DNA of 64,000 nucleotides from Paenibacillus sp. FJAT-26967. GTDB taxonomy: Bacteria > Bacillota > Bacilli > Paenibacillales > NBRC-103111. Each line of letters starts with the position of its first letter. Position 1 is the first letter of the stretch. Both the position numbers and the translations under genes were made by a program. The notes under the pieces are model-generated. The model was not told where the DNA came from, did no database searches, and saw only the letters and a program-made list of their open reading frames with translations. Of the stretch, positions 1 to 8,536 are shown one piece after another. The stretch covers positions 1,948,842 to 2,012,841 of the forward strand of contig NZ_LMXH01000001.1 of assembly GCF_001541095.1 (NCBI RefSeq), in the 5' to 3' direction.

Positions 1-2
1 AC

Positions 3-260
3 TGTGCTGCACGCAAAGGAGTGACCGGGGCGAAGACTTCATTCGGTACGGAGACGGACGAATTTTTAAACCGCGTTCGTAAGGTCTCCACAAAACCGAT
101 TGCAGTCGGATTCGGCATCCAGAGCGGAGAGGATTTACAATTCTTGCAGGGAAAATGCGATATCGCTATCATCGGAACACAGCTGCTCAAAGTGTTGGAG
201 CGAGAGGGGCTGGGCGGAGTCAGCCAGTATTTGAAATCCATGTCTGCTTTCAAGGGATAA
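3..260 (+). CDS. trpA: Tryptophan synthase alpha chain, C-terminal end (partial)
   Basis: The open frame runs in from the window edge and ends at TAA 258-260, leaving about 85 C-terminal residues. Seen: the VTGA stretch, then PIAVGFGI and a phosphate-loop-like IIGTQLLK segment. These match the last strands and helices of the TrpA TIM barrel, where indole-3-glycerol phosphate is cleaved to indole for the beta subunit. The catalytic Glu and Asp lie upstream, outside the window. A small GCGGC/GCCGC hairpin follows at 271-282 without a good T-run. TrpA is usually the last trp operon gene, which fits the change of subject downstream. Confidence 0.88.
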   Translation, partial: CAARKGVTGAKTSFGTETDEFLNRVRKVSTKPIAVGFGIQSGEDLQFLQGKCDIAIIGTQLLKVLEREGLGGVSQYLKSMSAFKG

Positions 261-289
261 GCGTAATGTAGGCGGCAGCCGCTTTGGGG

Positions 290-318
290 TTGCAAGCCTA
301 AACCGGTCATGCTAGAAT
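290..318 (+). promoter_or_regulatory. Promoter of the macrolide phosphotransferase unit
   Basis: TTGCAA at 290-295 and TAGAAT at 313-318 are separated by exactly 17 bases, a good sigma-A type promoter. A transcript from it would begin just before the leader peptide at 350. Confidence 0.6.
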
Positions 319-349
319 GGCAATACTTGAAGAGAACGGAGGGTTACGT

Positions 350-388
350 GTGATAGATTATTCCCGATTGAGAAAGTCATGCAGCTAA
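350..388 (+). CDS. Leader peptide MIDYSRLRKSCS with RLR stalling motif
   Basis: A 12-codon frame starts at GTG 350 and stops at TAA 386-388. A strong ribosome binding site, GGAGGG at 338-343, lies six bases upstream. The peptide contains Arg-Leu-Arg followed by Lys. Arg/Lys-X-Arg/Lys is the known motif at which macrolide-bound ribosomes stall, as in the ErmD leader. It sits before a macrolide phosphotransferase gene, and its codons 5-7 overlap the left arm of a long-range stem (363-369). The inference is a drug-sensing leader that controls the downstream gene. It encodes no product of its own beyond regulation. Confidence 0.6.
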   Translation: MIDYSRLRKSCS

Positions 389-524
389 TTGCAGCTTACT
401 TAAGCTCTGTCTGTGCAGAGTAATCGGGTTTGGTATGTCTATCCACGGATACCCCTAATGATCGATAGGCTTTAAAGTAAAGAGCTTAACCGGATAAGTC
501 CGGAAGCTTTCGTTTACTTTTATT
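363..524 (+). promoter_or_regulatory. Transcription attenuator upstream of the macrolide phosphotransferase gene
   Basis: Two mutually exclusive folds can be read. Resting fold: CCCGATT (363-369, inside the leader peptide) pairs with AATCGGG (422-428), and CTCTG (405-409) pairs with CAGAG (416-420). This leaves a strong hairpin at 474-520 with outer stem AAAGTAAA/TTTACTTT, inner CCGGA/TCCGG and a weak T-run. Alternative fold: TTAAGCTCT (400-408) is perfectly complementary to AGAGCTTAA (481-489) and would break the terminator-like hairpin. A ribosome stalled at the RLR codons would cover 363-369 and favour the alternative. The folds were read by eye and no energies were computed. Confidence 0.55.
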
Positions 525-630
525 CGCTTATGATACGATTTATGGGACGGTCCTTTTCCGATTACGAGAACACAGGCAGCAGCATGTCTGTGTTTTTTAA
601 TTTGTTTTTAGAAGAGGAGTGTATGGATCA

Positions 631-1560
631 ATGACAAATTTTCCTTTGAACGGCAATCAAACGATGATACAAGCAATGTTAGACTTGGCTAAAGAGCATG
701 GGCTAACATTAAACCCCGAAAGTGCAGAATTGAACGAATCGGGGATGGATTTCCTCGTCGTATTCGCTGCGGATGCCGCTGGTACCGTTTGGGTGCTGCG
801 CAAGCCAAGACGTGACGATGTATGGGAACGTGCGGAAAATGAGCACAAGGTCCTGAAGTTAGTCCGGCGTCATTTACCGATTCAGGTGCCGGACTGGCGT
901 ATTTTCACTCCGGAGCTTATCGCTTATCCGCTTGTAGAAGGGAATCCTGTAGCGACTGTCGATCCGGCGGGCGCTGGTTATTCCTGGTTGTACGAACAAC
1001 ATTCGCTGAACAATATTTTCTTCGATTCGCTTGCGGAAGCTCTATCTGGTCTGCATGGCGTTGATCATAAAAACGCCGCTGAAGCGGGTATTCGTATCAA
1101 GACCCCGCAGGAAGCCCGTCAGGCTTTTGCCGCCAATATAGAAGAGATTAAGAGCGAATTTACAATTCCCGTTAAGCTGTATGAAAGGTGGATGAGATGG
1201 TTATCAACAGACTCTTATTGGCCCCAGCACTCTGTGTTTAACCACGGTGATTTGCATCCTCCCCATATACTTGTGGATGAGACCCATCGTGTAACGGGAT
1301 TTTTGGACTGGACGGAGGCGGAGATCGGCGATCCCGGCAAAGATTTTGTGATTTATTATGCTCTGTTCGGCGAGGAAGGGCTGCTTGACTTGTTAGGGCG
1401 CTACGAGAAAGCGGGAGGGAAAGTATGGCCGCGTATGCACGAGCATATTGCGGAGCAGTGGGCTGCTTATCCGGCGATAGTAGCTAAGTTTGCTCTTGTT
1501 ACGGGAACAGAAAGCAATATGGAGATGGCAAGAGGTATGCTGGCTAACTGGAATGTATAA
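631..1560 (+). CDS. Macrolide 2'-phosphotransferase (Mph family)
   Basis: The protein of about 309 residues belongs to the aminoglycoside phosphotransferase-like fold. It would transfer phosphate from GTP or ATP to the 2'-OH of the desosamine of macrolides, inactivating them in the cytoplasm. Seen: an N-terminal ESGMDF segment as in MphB-like enzymes, the kinase catalytic loop HGDLHPPH, and the metal-binding FLDWTEAEIGDP. ATG 631 was chosen because AGGAG at 615-619 precedes it with an 11-base spacer; an in-frame GTG at 619 overlaps that site. The attenuator and RLR leader peptide upstream support a macrolide role. Transferred copies exist in Bacillus and Paenibacillus, but nothing here marks recent transfer. 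Confidence 0.85.
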   Translation: MTNFPLNGNQTMIQAMLDLAKEHGLTLNPESAELNESGMDFLVVFAADAAGTVWVLRKPRRDDVWERAENEHKVLKLVRRHLPIQVPDWRIFTPELIAYPLVEGNPVATVDPAGAGYSWLYEQHSLNNIFFDSLAEALSGLHGVDHKNAAEAGIRIKTPQEARQAFAANIEEIKSEFTIPVKLYERWMRWLSTDSYWPQHSVFNHGDLHPPHILVDETHRVTGFLDWTEAEIGDPGKDFVIYYALFGEEGLLDLLGRYEKAGGKVWPRMHEHIAEQWAAYPAIVAKFALVTGTESNMEMARGMLANWNV

Positions 1561-1623
1561 GAGAGTCCTGCCGATGATCAGCGTATAGGAGAGGTATGGT
1601 GGTTAGTTCAAAGGTATAAGAAT

Positions 1624-1707
1624 AACAGGCTTATTTGTGCCTGCACCCATGCTGTTAGACTTAACTGACATGAGCTGCGGGTCACATTTAAGCCTGTTTT
1701 TTATTTT
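1624..1707 (+). terminator. Long hairpin terminator after the phosphotransferase gene
   Basis: AACAGGCTTA (1624-1633) pairs with TAAGCCTGTT (1689-1698), followed by a T-rich run to 1707. The 55-base loop has further pairing potential (CCCATG with CATGAGCTGCGGG), so the element is longer than a usual terminator. Confidence 0.65.
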
Positions 1708-1732
1708 GGAGGACTATAGAAGGCAACTAGGC

Positions 1733-2491
1733 TTATGAATCTGCTGATTTTTCTGCTAATTCCGCTATACGTTTATTGCAATCCCGGTCATACAGGCCTC
1801 CATGGAAACAAATCACCTGCCGGATATCATAGTTCAGGAATTGCTGTATGGAAGTGTTGGCTAATTCGAAGTCATGACAATATAGAGGGTCCGGGGCAGC
1901 TAATACACCCTGCTCAACGATTAGAGCGTCAGCGGCAATGAGAGTTCTACTCGCCTTGTGATACAGACTAAGATGCCCGGGCGTGTGTCCGGGTGTATGA
2001 ATGATAATAATACCGCCGCAGACCGGAAGCTCCTCCTCGTTAGCGACTGTTGTATCTACATGAGCTTTGGGGGGATTCTCAAGCGTATGTTTGAATGCTG
2101 ACTTCCACTCATCCGGAACTCCTTCCGGCAATGAGTTTACGGCTTCGGCTATGGCATCGGGCGTTAGTTTTAACAGTCTTTTGTCCCCTTGTATATAAGG
2201 TTGGTCAATTGCGCTTGCGATGACCTCGACATCCGGAAATTGCTCTTTAATAGCAGGTAAACCGCCGATATGGTCCAAATCCTGATGCGAAATGATGACT
2301 TTACTCAGTCTCTCCATGGACAAACCTGCACTTGATATTGCTTGAGCTAATAGAGGAAATTGACCGGGGTAGGCCGTATCCACTAATATCAGTTCGTTAC
2401 GGTCCCAAATTACCGTGGGATGAATCGTTACAGTTTTACCCATGACTTCCGCTGAAATGCTAAGCATTTTAATTCCTTGATCCTGGGGCAT
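1733..2491 (-). CDS. MBL-fold metallo-hydrolase
   Basis: A 252-residue protein with the metallo-beta-lactamase fold. Seen: the metal-binding SHQDLDHIGG (HxDxDH type), the later HTPGHTPGH histidine, AADAL with the bridging Asp, and a final FHGG histidine. The family hydrolyses diverse esters, thioesters or lactones; the substrate cannot be told. The start at 2491 was preferred over an upstream ATG at 2545 because AGGAGG lies seven bases before it on the minus strand. It is transcribed away from the GNAT group, with an AT-rich divergent promoter region at 2546-2795. Confidence 0.8.
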   Translation of the reverse strand: MPQDQGIKMLSISAEVMGKTVTIHPTVIWDRNELILVDTAYPGQFPLLAQAISSAGLSMERLSKVIISHQDLDHIGGLPAIKEQFPDVEVIASAIDQPYIQGDKRLLKLTPDAIAEAVNSLPEGVPDEWKSAFKHTLENPPKAHVDTTVANEEELPVCGGIIIIHTPGHTPGHLSLYHKASRTLIAADALIVEQGVLAAPDPLYCHDFELANTSIQQFLNYDIRQVICFHGGLYDRDCNKRIAELAEKSADS

Positions 2492-2795
2492 GACAGGTCC
2501 TCCTCTAGGTAATCTACATTTCGTGATAAGGTTTCTTGAATTCACAAGATTATAGTACCAAATTACCGGAGGATATCAATGTGGGTAACCATATATTATA
2601 ACACAAAAATATTTTTTTGTAAATAGAGTATGCGTGAACATTATATGTATTTTTCAAAAGAATGATAAGGGAATTAGGGATAATTCCCAAAAATATAATG
2701 CTATAATAATGAATTAGAAGAAGAGTCTTAGATCAAGGAAAGCACTAGTACGGCTGATACATAAATTATAATTTTCATCTAAGGGGAGATATGCT

Positions 2796-3227
2796 GTGAT
2801 TCAAATTCGTCCATACAACAGAACTGATTTAGAAGAGATGACTGCTTTGATGACCGATTTGGGTTCGCCTACATCAGTAGAAGACATGCAGAAGCGAATG
2901 GAATTAATAGAATTGAATCCGTATTTTTATACATTTGTAGCGGTCCTGGATGATAAAGTAGTCGGAATGATCGGAGTGCGCCTTAATCTTACCTATACGA
3001 GTAATCTGCTTAAAACTCAAATCGCATCTCTCGTAACCAAAAAGGAATACCAGGGGCAGGGCATTGGCCGAGCACTCCTTGATTTTATTGAGGAATGGGC
3101 GCAGCAACAAGGATCGAAATTTATATATCTGACCAGTGGAGCATCGGAAGAACGACAAAACGCCCATGCATTTTATAAAAAAAGAGGTTTTGAAATCACG
3201 GGGTATAGATTCGTCAAGAAATTCTAA
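2796..3227 (+). CDS. GNAT family N-acetyltransferase
   Basis: A 143-residue GNAT protein starting at GTG 2796 behind AAGGGGAG. The acetyl-CoA pyrophosphate loop is visible as QGQGIGRALL near residue 90, and the C-terminal AFYKKRGFE is the usual last helix-strand. It would transfer an acetyl group from acetyl-CoA to an amine; the acceptor is unknown. It leads a co-directional group with a DUF4241 protein and two more GNAT proteins. TATAAT-like hexamers near 2690-2705 may serve as its promoter. Confidence 0.82.
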   Translation: MIQIRPYNRTDLEEMTALMTDLGSPTSVEDMQKRMELIELNPYFYTFVAVLDDKVVGMIGVRLNLTYTSNLLKTQIASLVTKKEYQGQGIGRALLDFIEEWAQQQGSKFIYLTSGASEERQNAHAFYKKRGFEITGYRFVKKF

Positions 3228-3250
3228 GATCAAGGGAGGGCGTAACAGAT

Positions 3251-3856
3251 ATGTCAAAAATATTAGATCAATTATCGAATTCTGCTGATGGAGTACTGCG
3301 TTCTGAAATAATTGATTACTTAAAAATTACTTCTGGTAAAGTGGTTGCCTGCGACCCGCTTCTTGCACAAGCCAGCCCGTTTGGAAAGACGATTCAGCCA
3401 GGCACCTATCCGGTTGCTATATGGCGGCATACCGCAGAAGAACGGATCGCCGCGGCCGAATTGAAGTTATCCGATTCGAAAGCGGTTCGATGGGAAATGG
3501 CCGTAAGGCCCGGTCAGAACTTAAGCGAGTTGGAGGAAGGAAGCCTATTCGGTTATCCTGTGGATACGGGGCTGGGCTGCTTTGCTGATGTGGAAGCGAT
3601 CCTTAAGCTGGACGAACTGGAAGCCACATTAATGCGGGAGCTCGGGGAAGAATTTATCAGCTTATACGACAACCTGATTGATGATGTGTTGACTGAGCAT
3701 GACGATGAGTGGGGTTCCCTGATCGTTAGTGAGGACCCTGCACTCAATGTAATTATGTTCAGATCCGGATACGGCGACGGGTATTATGCATCTTACTGGG
3801 GAATCGATGACGACGGGCAAATTGTATCGCTGGTGACTGATTTTAATATATTGTAA
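3251..3856 (+). CDS. DUF4241 domain protein
   Basis: A 201-residue protein without signal peptide or membrane segment, starting after GGGAGGG. Features recalled from DUF4241 are visible: an N-terminal SGKVVACDP, a central RIAAAELKLSD and VRWEMA, FGYPVDTGLGCF, and a C-terminal SGYGDGYYASYWG. The biochemical role of the family is not known to me. Spacing of 23 bases after the first GNAT gene suggests cotranscription. Confidence 0.75.
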   Translation: MSKILDQLSNSADGVLRSEIIDYLKITSGKVVACDPLLAQASPFGKTIQPGTYPVAIWRHTAEERIAAAELKLSDSKAVRWEMAVRPGQNLSELEEGSLFGYPVDTGLGCFADVEAILKLDELEATLMRELGEEFISLYDNLIDDVLTEHDDEWGSLIVSEDPALNVIMFRSGYGDGYYASYWGIDDDGQIVSLVTDFNIL

Positions 3857-3916
3857 AGCGGGCTAACCAGAAACTTAATGAGATAGGTGTTGTAGTGGGA
3901 TAAATGGAGGAAACAG

Positions 3917-4444
3917 ATGATTACCTATCAATTCATGACTATAGACCAATCTTGCAAACTCAAAGAAATTGACCGGTCGGAAGCGATTGATCTCATTTAC
4001 GAAATGCGTGATGGCAAGCTCAGCACCATAGAAGCTAACCACGAGTGCCCAAATTGGACTCATGATATGCTAATCGAGCTTGAAGATAGATTTCGCTTTG
4101 AACTGGAGCATGGCGGAATGGCGGTAGGAGCTTTTGATGGAGAGACGCTGGTAGGGTTTGGTGTACTCGCTCATAAATTTCGGGGCGCTAATCAAAATCA
4201 GCTTCAAGTGGATTTAATGTATGTGTCAAGGAAATACAGAAGACAGGGAATCGGGACTCGAATCATGAAGGAGATCATTACGGAAGCGCAGAAAAAAGGT
4301 GCGAAGTATCTCTACATCTCTTCTACAGAAACTCAATCAGCTGTTTCATTTTATAGGAGCAATGGAAGTGAAATCACAGATACGGTGGATGAGGAGCTTT
4401 TTGTAAAAGAACCGCTTGATATTCATATGCTTAAGAAGCTATAA
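3917..4444 (+). CDS. GNAT family N-acetyltransferase
   Basis: A 175-residue protein starting at ATG 3917 after GGAGG. The acetyl-CoA loop RRQGIGTRIM lies at about residue 110, followed by AVSFYRSNGSE. The N-terminal about 45 residues precede the GNAT core. It is only distantly similar to its two GNAT neighbours and so is not an obvious recent duplicate. The substrate is unknown. Confidence 0.82.
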   Translation: MITYQFMTIDQSCKLKEIDRSEAIDLIYEMRDGKLSTIEANHECPNWTHDMLIELEDRFRFELEHGGMAVGAFDGETLVGFGVLAHKFRGANQNQLQVDLMYVSRKYRRQGIGTRIMKEIITEAQKKGAKYLYISSTETQSAVSFYRSNGSEITDTVDEELFVKEPLDIHMLKKL

Positions 4445-4461
4445 ATACTTTGGAGGATTAG

Positions 4462-4902
4462 ATGAAGCTGCTGGTTAGATCTGGACAGATCGAGGATGTA
4501 GAGATCATAGTAAGTAAAGATCCGGGTATTCAGAGAAAGATTCTGGAATGGAAGTTGAATAACGGGGAAATCATTGTGGCGGAACATCATACAGGAGTAG
4601 TCGGTTATTTAAGAGTGGAGTATTTATGGTCGAAATATCCATACATAGGTCTTATTAAGGTTGATCATGAGCTGCGCAATCAAGGAATTGGGAGAGCCCT
4701 GTTAAGTTTCGCAGAAGAAGAATTTCGAAGGCAAGGAATAGCCGTTCTCTATAGCTCGTCTCAAGTAAATGAAGCAGAGCCCCAGGAGTGGCATCGGAGA
4801 ATGGGGTTCCAGGAGTGCGGGATTATTAACGGCATTAATGAAGGGGAGATCGGAGAAGTATTTTTTGCCAAGCGTCTAACAAGCGGATTGGATAAACTAT
4901 GA
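4462..4902 (+). CDS. GNAT family N-acetyltransferase
   Basis: A 146-residue GNAT protein, ATG 4462 behind GGAGG, 17 bases after the previous gene and so probably in one transcript. The acetyl-CoA loop reads RNQGIGRALL near residue 74, and the C-terminal part has EWHRRMGFQECG. The function beyond acyl transfer is unknown. Confidence 0.82.
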   Translation: MKLLVRSGQIEDVEIIVSKDPGIQRKILEWKLNNGEIIVAEHHTGVVGYLRVEYLWSKYPYIGLIKVDHELRNQGIGRALLSFAEEEFRRQGIAVLYSSSQVNEAEPQEWHRRMGFQECGIINGINEGEIGEVFFAKRLTSGLDKL

Positions 4903-5016
4903 TTGGCTGTAATGTTCCCATCTTGATGCATCAGCTCTATTCCGGACCAGAATCGGAACAACGAATAAATGATAAACAATTGAAATACGGGCCGGTTTGT
5001 CCCTGACTATAGACTA

Positions 5017-5121
5017 TACAATTCAAGCTATTCATCCTATGGGTGAATGGCTGTTTCATTTCATTTTCACTCTAAGCAAATCTGTTTACAATTTAGAAAC
5101 AAAAAGTCTATACAATTTAGA
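5017..5121 (+). promoter_or_regulatory. Three TACAATTTA-like repeats before the two-component operon
   Basis: TACAATTCA at 5017, TACAATTTAGA at 5087 and TACAATTTAGA at 5111 lie in the same orientation in the 306-base gap before the response regulator gene. The last two are 24 bases apart. An inverted repeat ATTCATCC/GGGTGAAT sits at 5030-5049. TTTACA at 5085-5090 could act as a -35 box. Repeats like these are typical binding sites for an autoregulating OmpR-type regulator, which is an inference. No convincing gene lies in the gap. Confidence 0.4.
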
Positions 5122-5208
5122 TCATACGGTCATGCTGAATATCAACAAAAAAATGCTAGATTTCGATCTGCTACGAAATGATTCTTTTTACCTTAAGGAG
5201 CGGCATAT

Positions 5209-5910
5209 ATGCCACACAAGATCTTAGTTATCGACGATGAGAAACAGATTGTTGAGATTCTTTCTTATGCCTTTGTCCGGGAAGGGCTGGAGGTGCTTAC
5301 GGCTTTTAGTGGTCAAGAGGCACTTGATGTAATTGCGACCAGCAGACCGCAGCTGATTGTGCTGGATCTGATGCTACCGGATATGACGGGTTTTGAAGTG
5401 TGCCGGAGGATGGATCAGACGAAGGAAACCGGTATTATTCTGCTGACCGCAAAGGACGATATTGTCGATAAGGTAGTAGGATTCGAGCTGGGCGCGGATG
5501 ATTATATCACGAAGCCTTTTCATATCCGGGAGGTGCTCGCCCGTGTTCAATCCTTACTGAGAAGAATACACAAACGCAATGAACAACCGGACGGAGATCT
5601 GTTCACATACGGTGAGCTGCAGCTCATCCGCTCTAAGCGCAAGGTCACGGTTTCCGGACAACCGATTATCTTAACTCCTAAAGAATTTGATCTACTGAAC
5701 TTGTTCGTTAGTCATATAGATCGCGTGTATACACGTGATGAGTTGCTCGATATTCTCTGGGGCTTTGATTACGCGGGCAGTGCGCGGACGGTGGATATTC
5801 ATCTGCAGCGGCTGCGCAAGAAGCTGGGGACAGACTTCCAGCACTTACTAGTGACTGTACATGGGGTCGGTTATAAAGCTTCCAGAAATACTGGATCTGA
5901 TGAGTCTTAA
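5209..5910 (+). CDS. OmpR/PhoB-type response regulator
   Basis: A 233-residue regulator. The receiver domain spans residues 1-120 with the acidic pair D9/D10, phosphoacceptor D53 in VLDLMLPD and the conserved Lys in ITKPF. The C-terminal winged helix covers about 130-228, with TPKEFDLL and the RTVDIHLQRLRKK recognition helix. ATG 5209 follows AAGGAG. It overlaps the sensor kinase gene. The genes that follow suggest that the regulon includes cell-wall and beta-lactam functions. Confidence 0.93.
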   Translation: MPHKILVIDDEKQIVEILSYAFVREGLEVLTAFSGQEALDVIATSRPQLIVLDLMLPDMTGFEVCRRMDQTKETGIILLTAKDDIVDKVVGFELGADDYITKPFHIREVLARVQSLLRRIHKRNEQPDGDLFTYGELQLIRSKRKVTVSGQPIILTPKEFDLLNLFVSHIDRVYTRDELLDILWGFDYAGSARTVDIHLQRLRKKLGTDFQHLLVTVHGVGYKASRNTGSDES

Positions 5911-7357
5911 AAGTAAATCGCAGTGGTTTCTTGCCGTCCATCTTCTGCTAACGGTTAGCGTGCTCAGTTTTATCGTCTTGCAGGGGATTCAAAAATATCA
6001 AAAGCTGCAGGTGGAAGAAATGCTTGCTCAGCATAGTCATACGGCCAACCTTTTTGTCAGGCAGGCTATTTTGGAGCCTAAAACCGCTTCGAAGGATCCG
6101 TTTGCGGAAAAGGGTAACGAGATAGCGCGGCAGCTTGGGTTAATTAGCGGCATTCATACGATTCTATATGACCTGCGGGGAGAGATCTTAGGGGACTCTT
6201 TACCTTTGTCTGCTTCTGTAGATATACAGGATCTCCTCCCTTATGTAGGGAAAGGGCAGTCTGCCTATGAAACAACAGGCAGCAAAGTCATTTATTTGTC
6301 ACCTCTTGCTGATTCGAAGGAACTGATTGGAGCGGTCGGTTTTGAATATTCATTGGCGATGAATCAATCGTTCTATACGTCAATAAGGGGAATGCTGCTT
6401 TATGCCGGCGGTGCCATTCTACTCTTCAGCTTCTGGCTAGGCTCGCTTTACTACAATCGGTTATCTAGCGGGGTTATGAAACTTACGAAAGCCACTCAAG
6501 AAATTCAAAAGGGACGATACCATGCTGTCCAGCGTCTCAAGACCGGAGATGAACTTGGTGTACTGAGTGAAAACATTTATTATATGGGGCAGGAAATTAA
6601 GAATCATCTGGAGTCGATGAAGAGTAAGCAGGCTCAGTTGGAAAGAAGCGTCGAGCGGCTGACTGATTTGGAAAAGCGGCAAAAGGATTTTATCGGAATG
6701 ATTTCACATGAATTTAAAACCCCTTTGACGGTGATCAAAGCTTATCTGGAACTGGTGACGCTGTACAAAGAGGATGAGAGGCTATTCGAGAAAGCGACAA
6801 CCAGTATGGACAAAGAAGCCACGAGACTTCAAGAAATGGTTGAGAACATTCTGCGGTTGGCCGCACTTGATAGGTATAATCTGGAATCCCATGCAGAGTA
6901 TTTTAGTATAGGTCGATTTCTTGAGGAGCTTAAAGAGAGGCTGAGCGGGAAAGCAAGTAAAATGTCCGTTCAATTGACAGTTGAAATGCCGGAAATATGG
7001 ATCTGTGCGGATAAAGAAATTTTGTCGGTTGTTTTTTTAAATTTGTTGGATAACGCGATTAAATATAACCGTCCGGGAGGTTATGTGAAGGTTACTGGAG
7101 TATCCGACGCCGTACATATCCAAGTCGAAATTCGCGACACGGGAATAGGCATACCTTCCGAGCTTAGAGAAGTTATTTTTGAACCTTTTGCAACCGCTCA
7201 TAAAAGTCTATACCGTGAGATGGGAGGGACGGGACTGGGGCTTGCACTTGTCCGTCCTCTAATCGGAAGAATAGGAGGCTCTATTGAGCTGACTTCTCAT
7301 GAAGAGGGAAGCTCATTTATAGTTATCCTTCCGAAGCCATGCCCAGGAGATGAATGA
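5900..7357 (+). CDS. Sensor histidine kinase of the cell-wall locus
   Basis: A 485-residue membrane kinase. Order: TM1 at about 7-30, an extracytoplasmic sensor domain of about 130 residues, TM2 near 165-188, a HAMP-like linker, the HisKA box ISHEFKTPLT with His near 269, then the ATPase domain with NLLDNAIKYN, DTGIGI and GGTGLGLAL. ATG 5900 overlaps the regulator stop by 11 bases, implying translational coupling; an upstream ATG at 5861 has no good binding site. The ligand is unknown, but the downstream penicillin-binding and beta-lactamase genes suggest sensing of cell-wall stress or beta-lactam. Confidence 0.92.
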   Translation: MSLKSKSQWFLAVHLLLTVSVLSFIVLQGIQKYQKLQVEEMLAQHSHTANLFVRQAILEPKTASKDPFAEKGNEIARQLGLISGIHTILYDLRGEILGDSLPLSASVDIQDLLPYVGKGQSAYETTGSKVIYLSPLADSKELIGAVGFEYSLAMNQSFYTSIRGMLLYAGGAILLFSFWLGSLYYNRLSSGVMKLTKATQEIQKGRYHAVQRLKTGDELGVLSENIYYMGQEIKNHLESMKSKQAQLERSVERLTDLEKRQKDFIGMISHEFKTPLTVIKAYLELVTLYKEDERLFEKATTSMDKEATRLQEMVENILRLAALDRYNLESHAEYFSIGRFLEELKERLSGKASKMSVQLTVEMPEIWICADKEILSVVFLNLLDNAIKYNRPGGYVKVTGVSDAVHIQVEIRDTGIGIPSELREVIFEPFATAHKSLYREMGGTGLGLALVRPLIGRIGGSIELTSHEEGSSFIVILPKPCPGDE

Positions 7358-7428
7358 TCAGAGCATGCAGCTGCCGGTTAAATGGCATTAACCGATGTCT
7401 ATAAGCAGAGAAGGAAGGAGGGAAAGTT

Positions 7429-8511
7429 ATGCGGAAATGCTTTGCAGTCCTGCTGTTGACATTGCCATGGATAGTTGTCTCCGGATGCGGATCGGATGAG
7501 TCCCGGGAGCGGGTAGTTATTCAGAAACCGGGAAAAACAATCACGGTGCTTGCGAATAAAAATGATCTGCTGGTTAATAAAGCGGCGTTCAGCCGAATGT
7601 CACGCTACCCGGAACGGATTGGTCTTGGATGGGTGGATGAGAATACGCTGCTTGTAGCTGTAAATCATGCGAAAGATGGAGCTCCAGTTATCGGGCAGTA
7701 TATGATCGAGATGAACTTGATAACCGGGCAGGAAGAATCGCTGCCATCCGACTCCTTAAACCAGGTAGAGGCAGAGCTCTCACCGGATAGAAAGTCGGTT
7801 TACTATAAGGTAACCGAAGGGATCAATGCCTCCGCAACCGGATACATCCTAAACCTGGAGCGAAGAATACCGGTCCGGGTGACGGAGGAGAATGCGGTAT
7901 TTGTCAAAGAAGGCTCCTGGACAGACAACGGCCATGTCGTCTATGCGGATTTAGAAGGAAGCATCTATAAGGCGGACGGGACAGGAGCGATTGAGAAACA
8001 GCTGGTACCGGGGGAAGAAGGGGTCAAGCAAGTATTTCAGTGGAATGAAACCTTTTATTATTTAAAAAGTGGCGGGCAATTAACCGCTGTTCAAGAGAAT
8101 GGGTCTGCTACTGAATTATCGGATCATGTCGAGGAAGTTATCCCCTCCCCTGACAAGACTCAGGCCGCTTTAATTAAATCCGAGGCTTCAGGGGGATCTT
8201 CCCTGGTTATTCTTTCCATGGATTCCCGCAAAGAACGGACAATTGCCAAGGGACAAAGCTTTTATAGTCCGGCATGGTCACCGGATGGCAGTAAGCTGGC
8301 ATTCTCGGTCATCTCAAACGAAATAGGTCAAGGCGGCCTGTTCCTGGCGCATGGCGGGGCGACTCAGCAGCTCGTACAGCTTTCTTCGGATGTATTTACG
8401 GGTTACCCGATCCGTTTCAGTCCGTCAGGCAATCAGCTCTTGGCTACGAAGGTGATCGAGGAACAGCAAAGGAATATGACGGTAACTTATGTGATGACGT
8501 TCACGAATTAA
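7429..8511 (+). CDS. Lipoprotein with TolB-like beta-propeller
   Basis: A 360-residue protein with a lipoprotein signal: charged start, hydrophobic core and lipobox VSGC, so it should be anchored outside the membrane. The body shows repeated strands such as SPDRKSVYY, SPDKTQAAL, SPDGSKLAF and SPSGNQLLA, typical of TolB/WD40-like propeller blades. No catalytic motif is visible. It lies 71 bases after the kinase gene and 25 before a class D beta-lactamase gene. It may be a sensory partner of the kinase or a cell-wall binding protein; both are guesses. Confidence 0.75.
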   Translation: MRKCFAVLLLTLPWIVVSGCGSDESRERVVIQKPGKTITVLANKNDLLVNKAAFSRMSRYPERIGLGWVDENTLLVAVNHAKDGAPVIGQYMIEMNLITGQEESLPSDSLNQVEAELSPDRKSVYYKVTEGINASATGYILNLERRIPVRVTEENAVFVKEGSWTDNGHVVYADLEGSIYKADGTGAIEKQLVPGEEGVKQVFQWNETFYYLKSGGQLTAVQENGSATELSDHVEEVIPSPDKTQAALIKSEASGGSSLVILSMDSRKERTIAKGQSFYSPAWSPDGSKLAFSVISNEIGQGGLFLAHGGATQQLVQLSSDVFTGYPIRFSPSGNQLLATKVIEEQQRNMTVTYVMTFTN

Positions 8512-8536
8512 CCATATGACCTCGGAAGGATTATGA

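Noticed and set aside
4997-5227. Open frame of 76 residues before the response regulator
   Set aside because: No ribosome binding site, low-complexity composition, overlaps the real regulator start, and lies over the repeat region.
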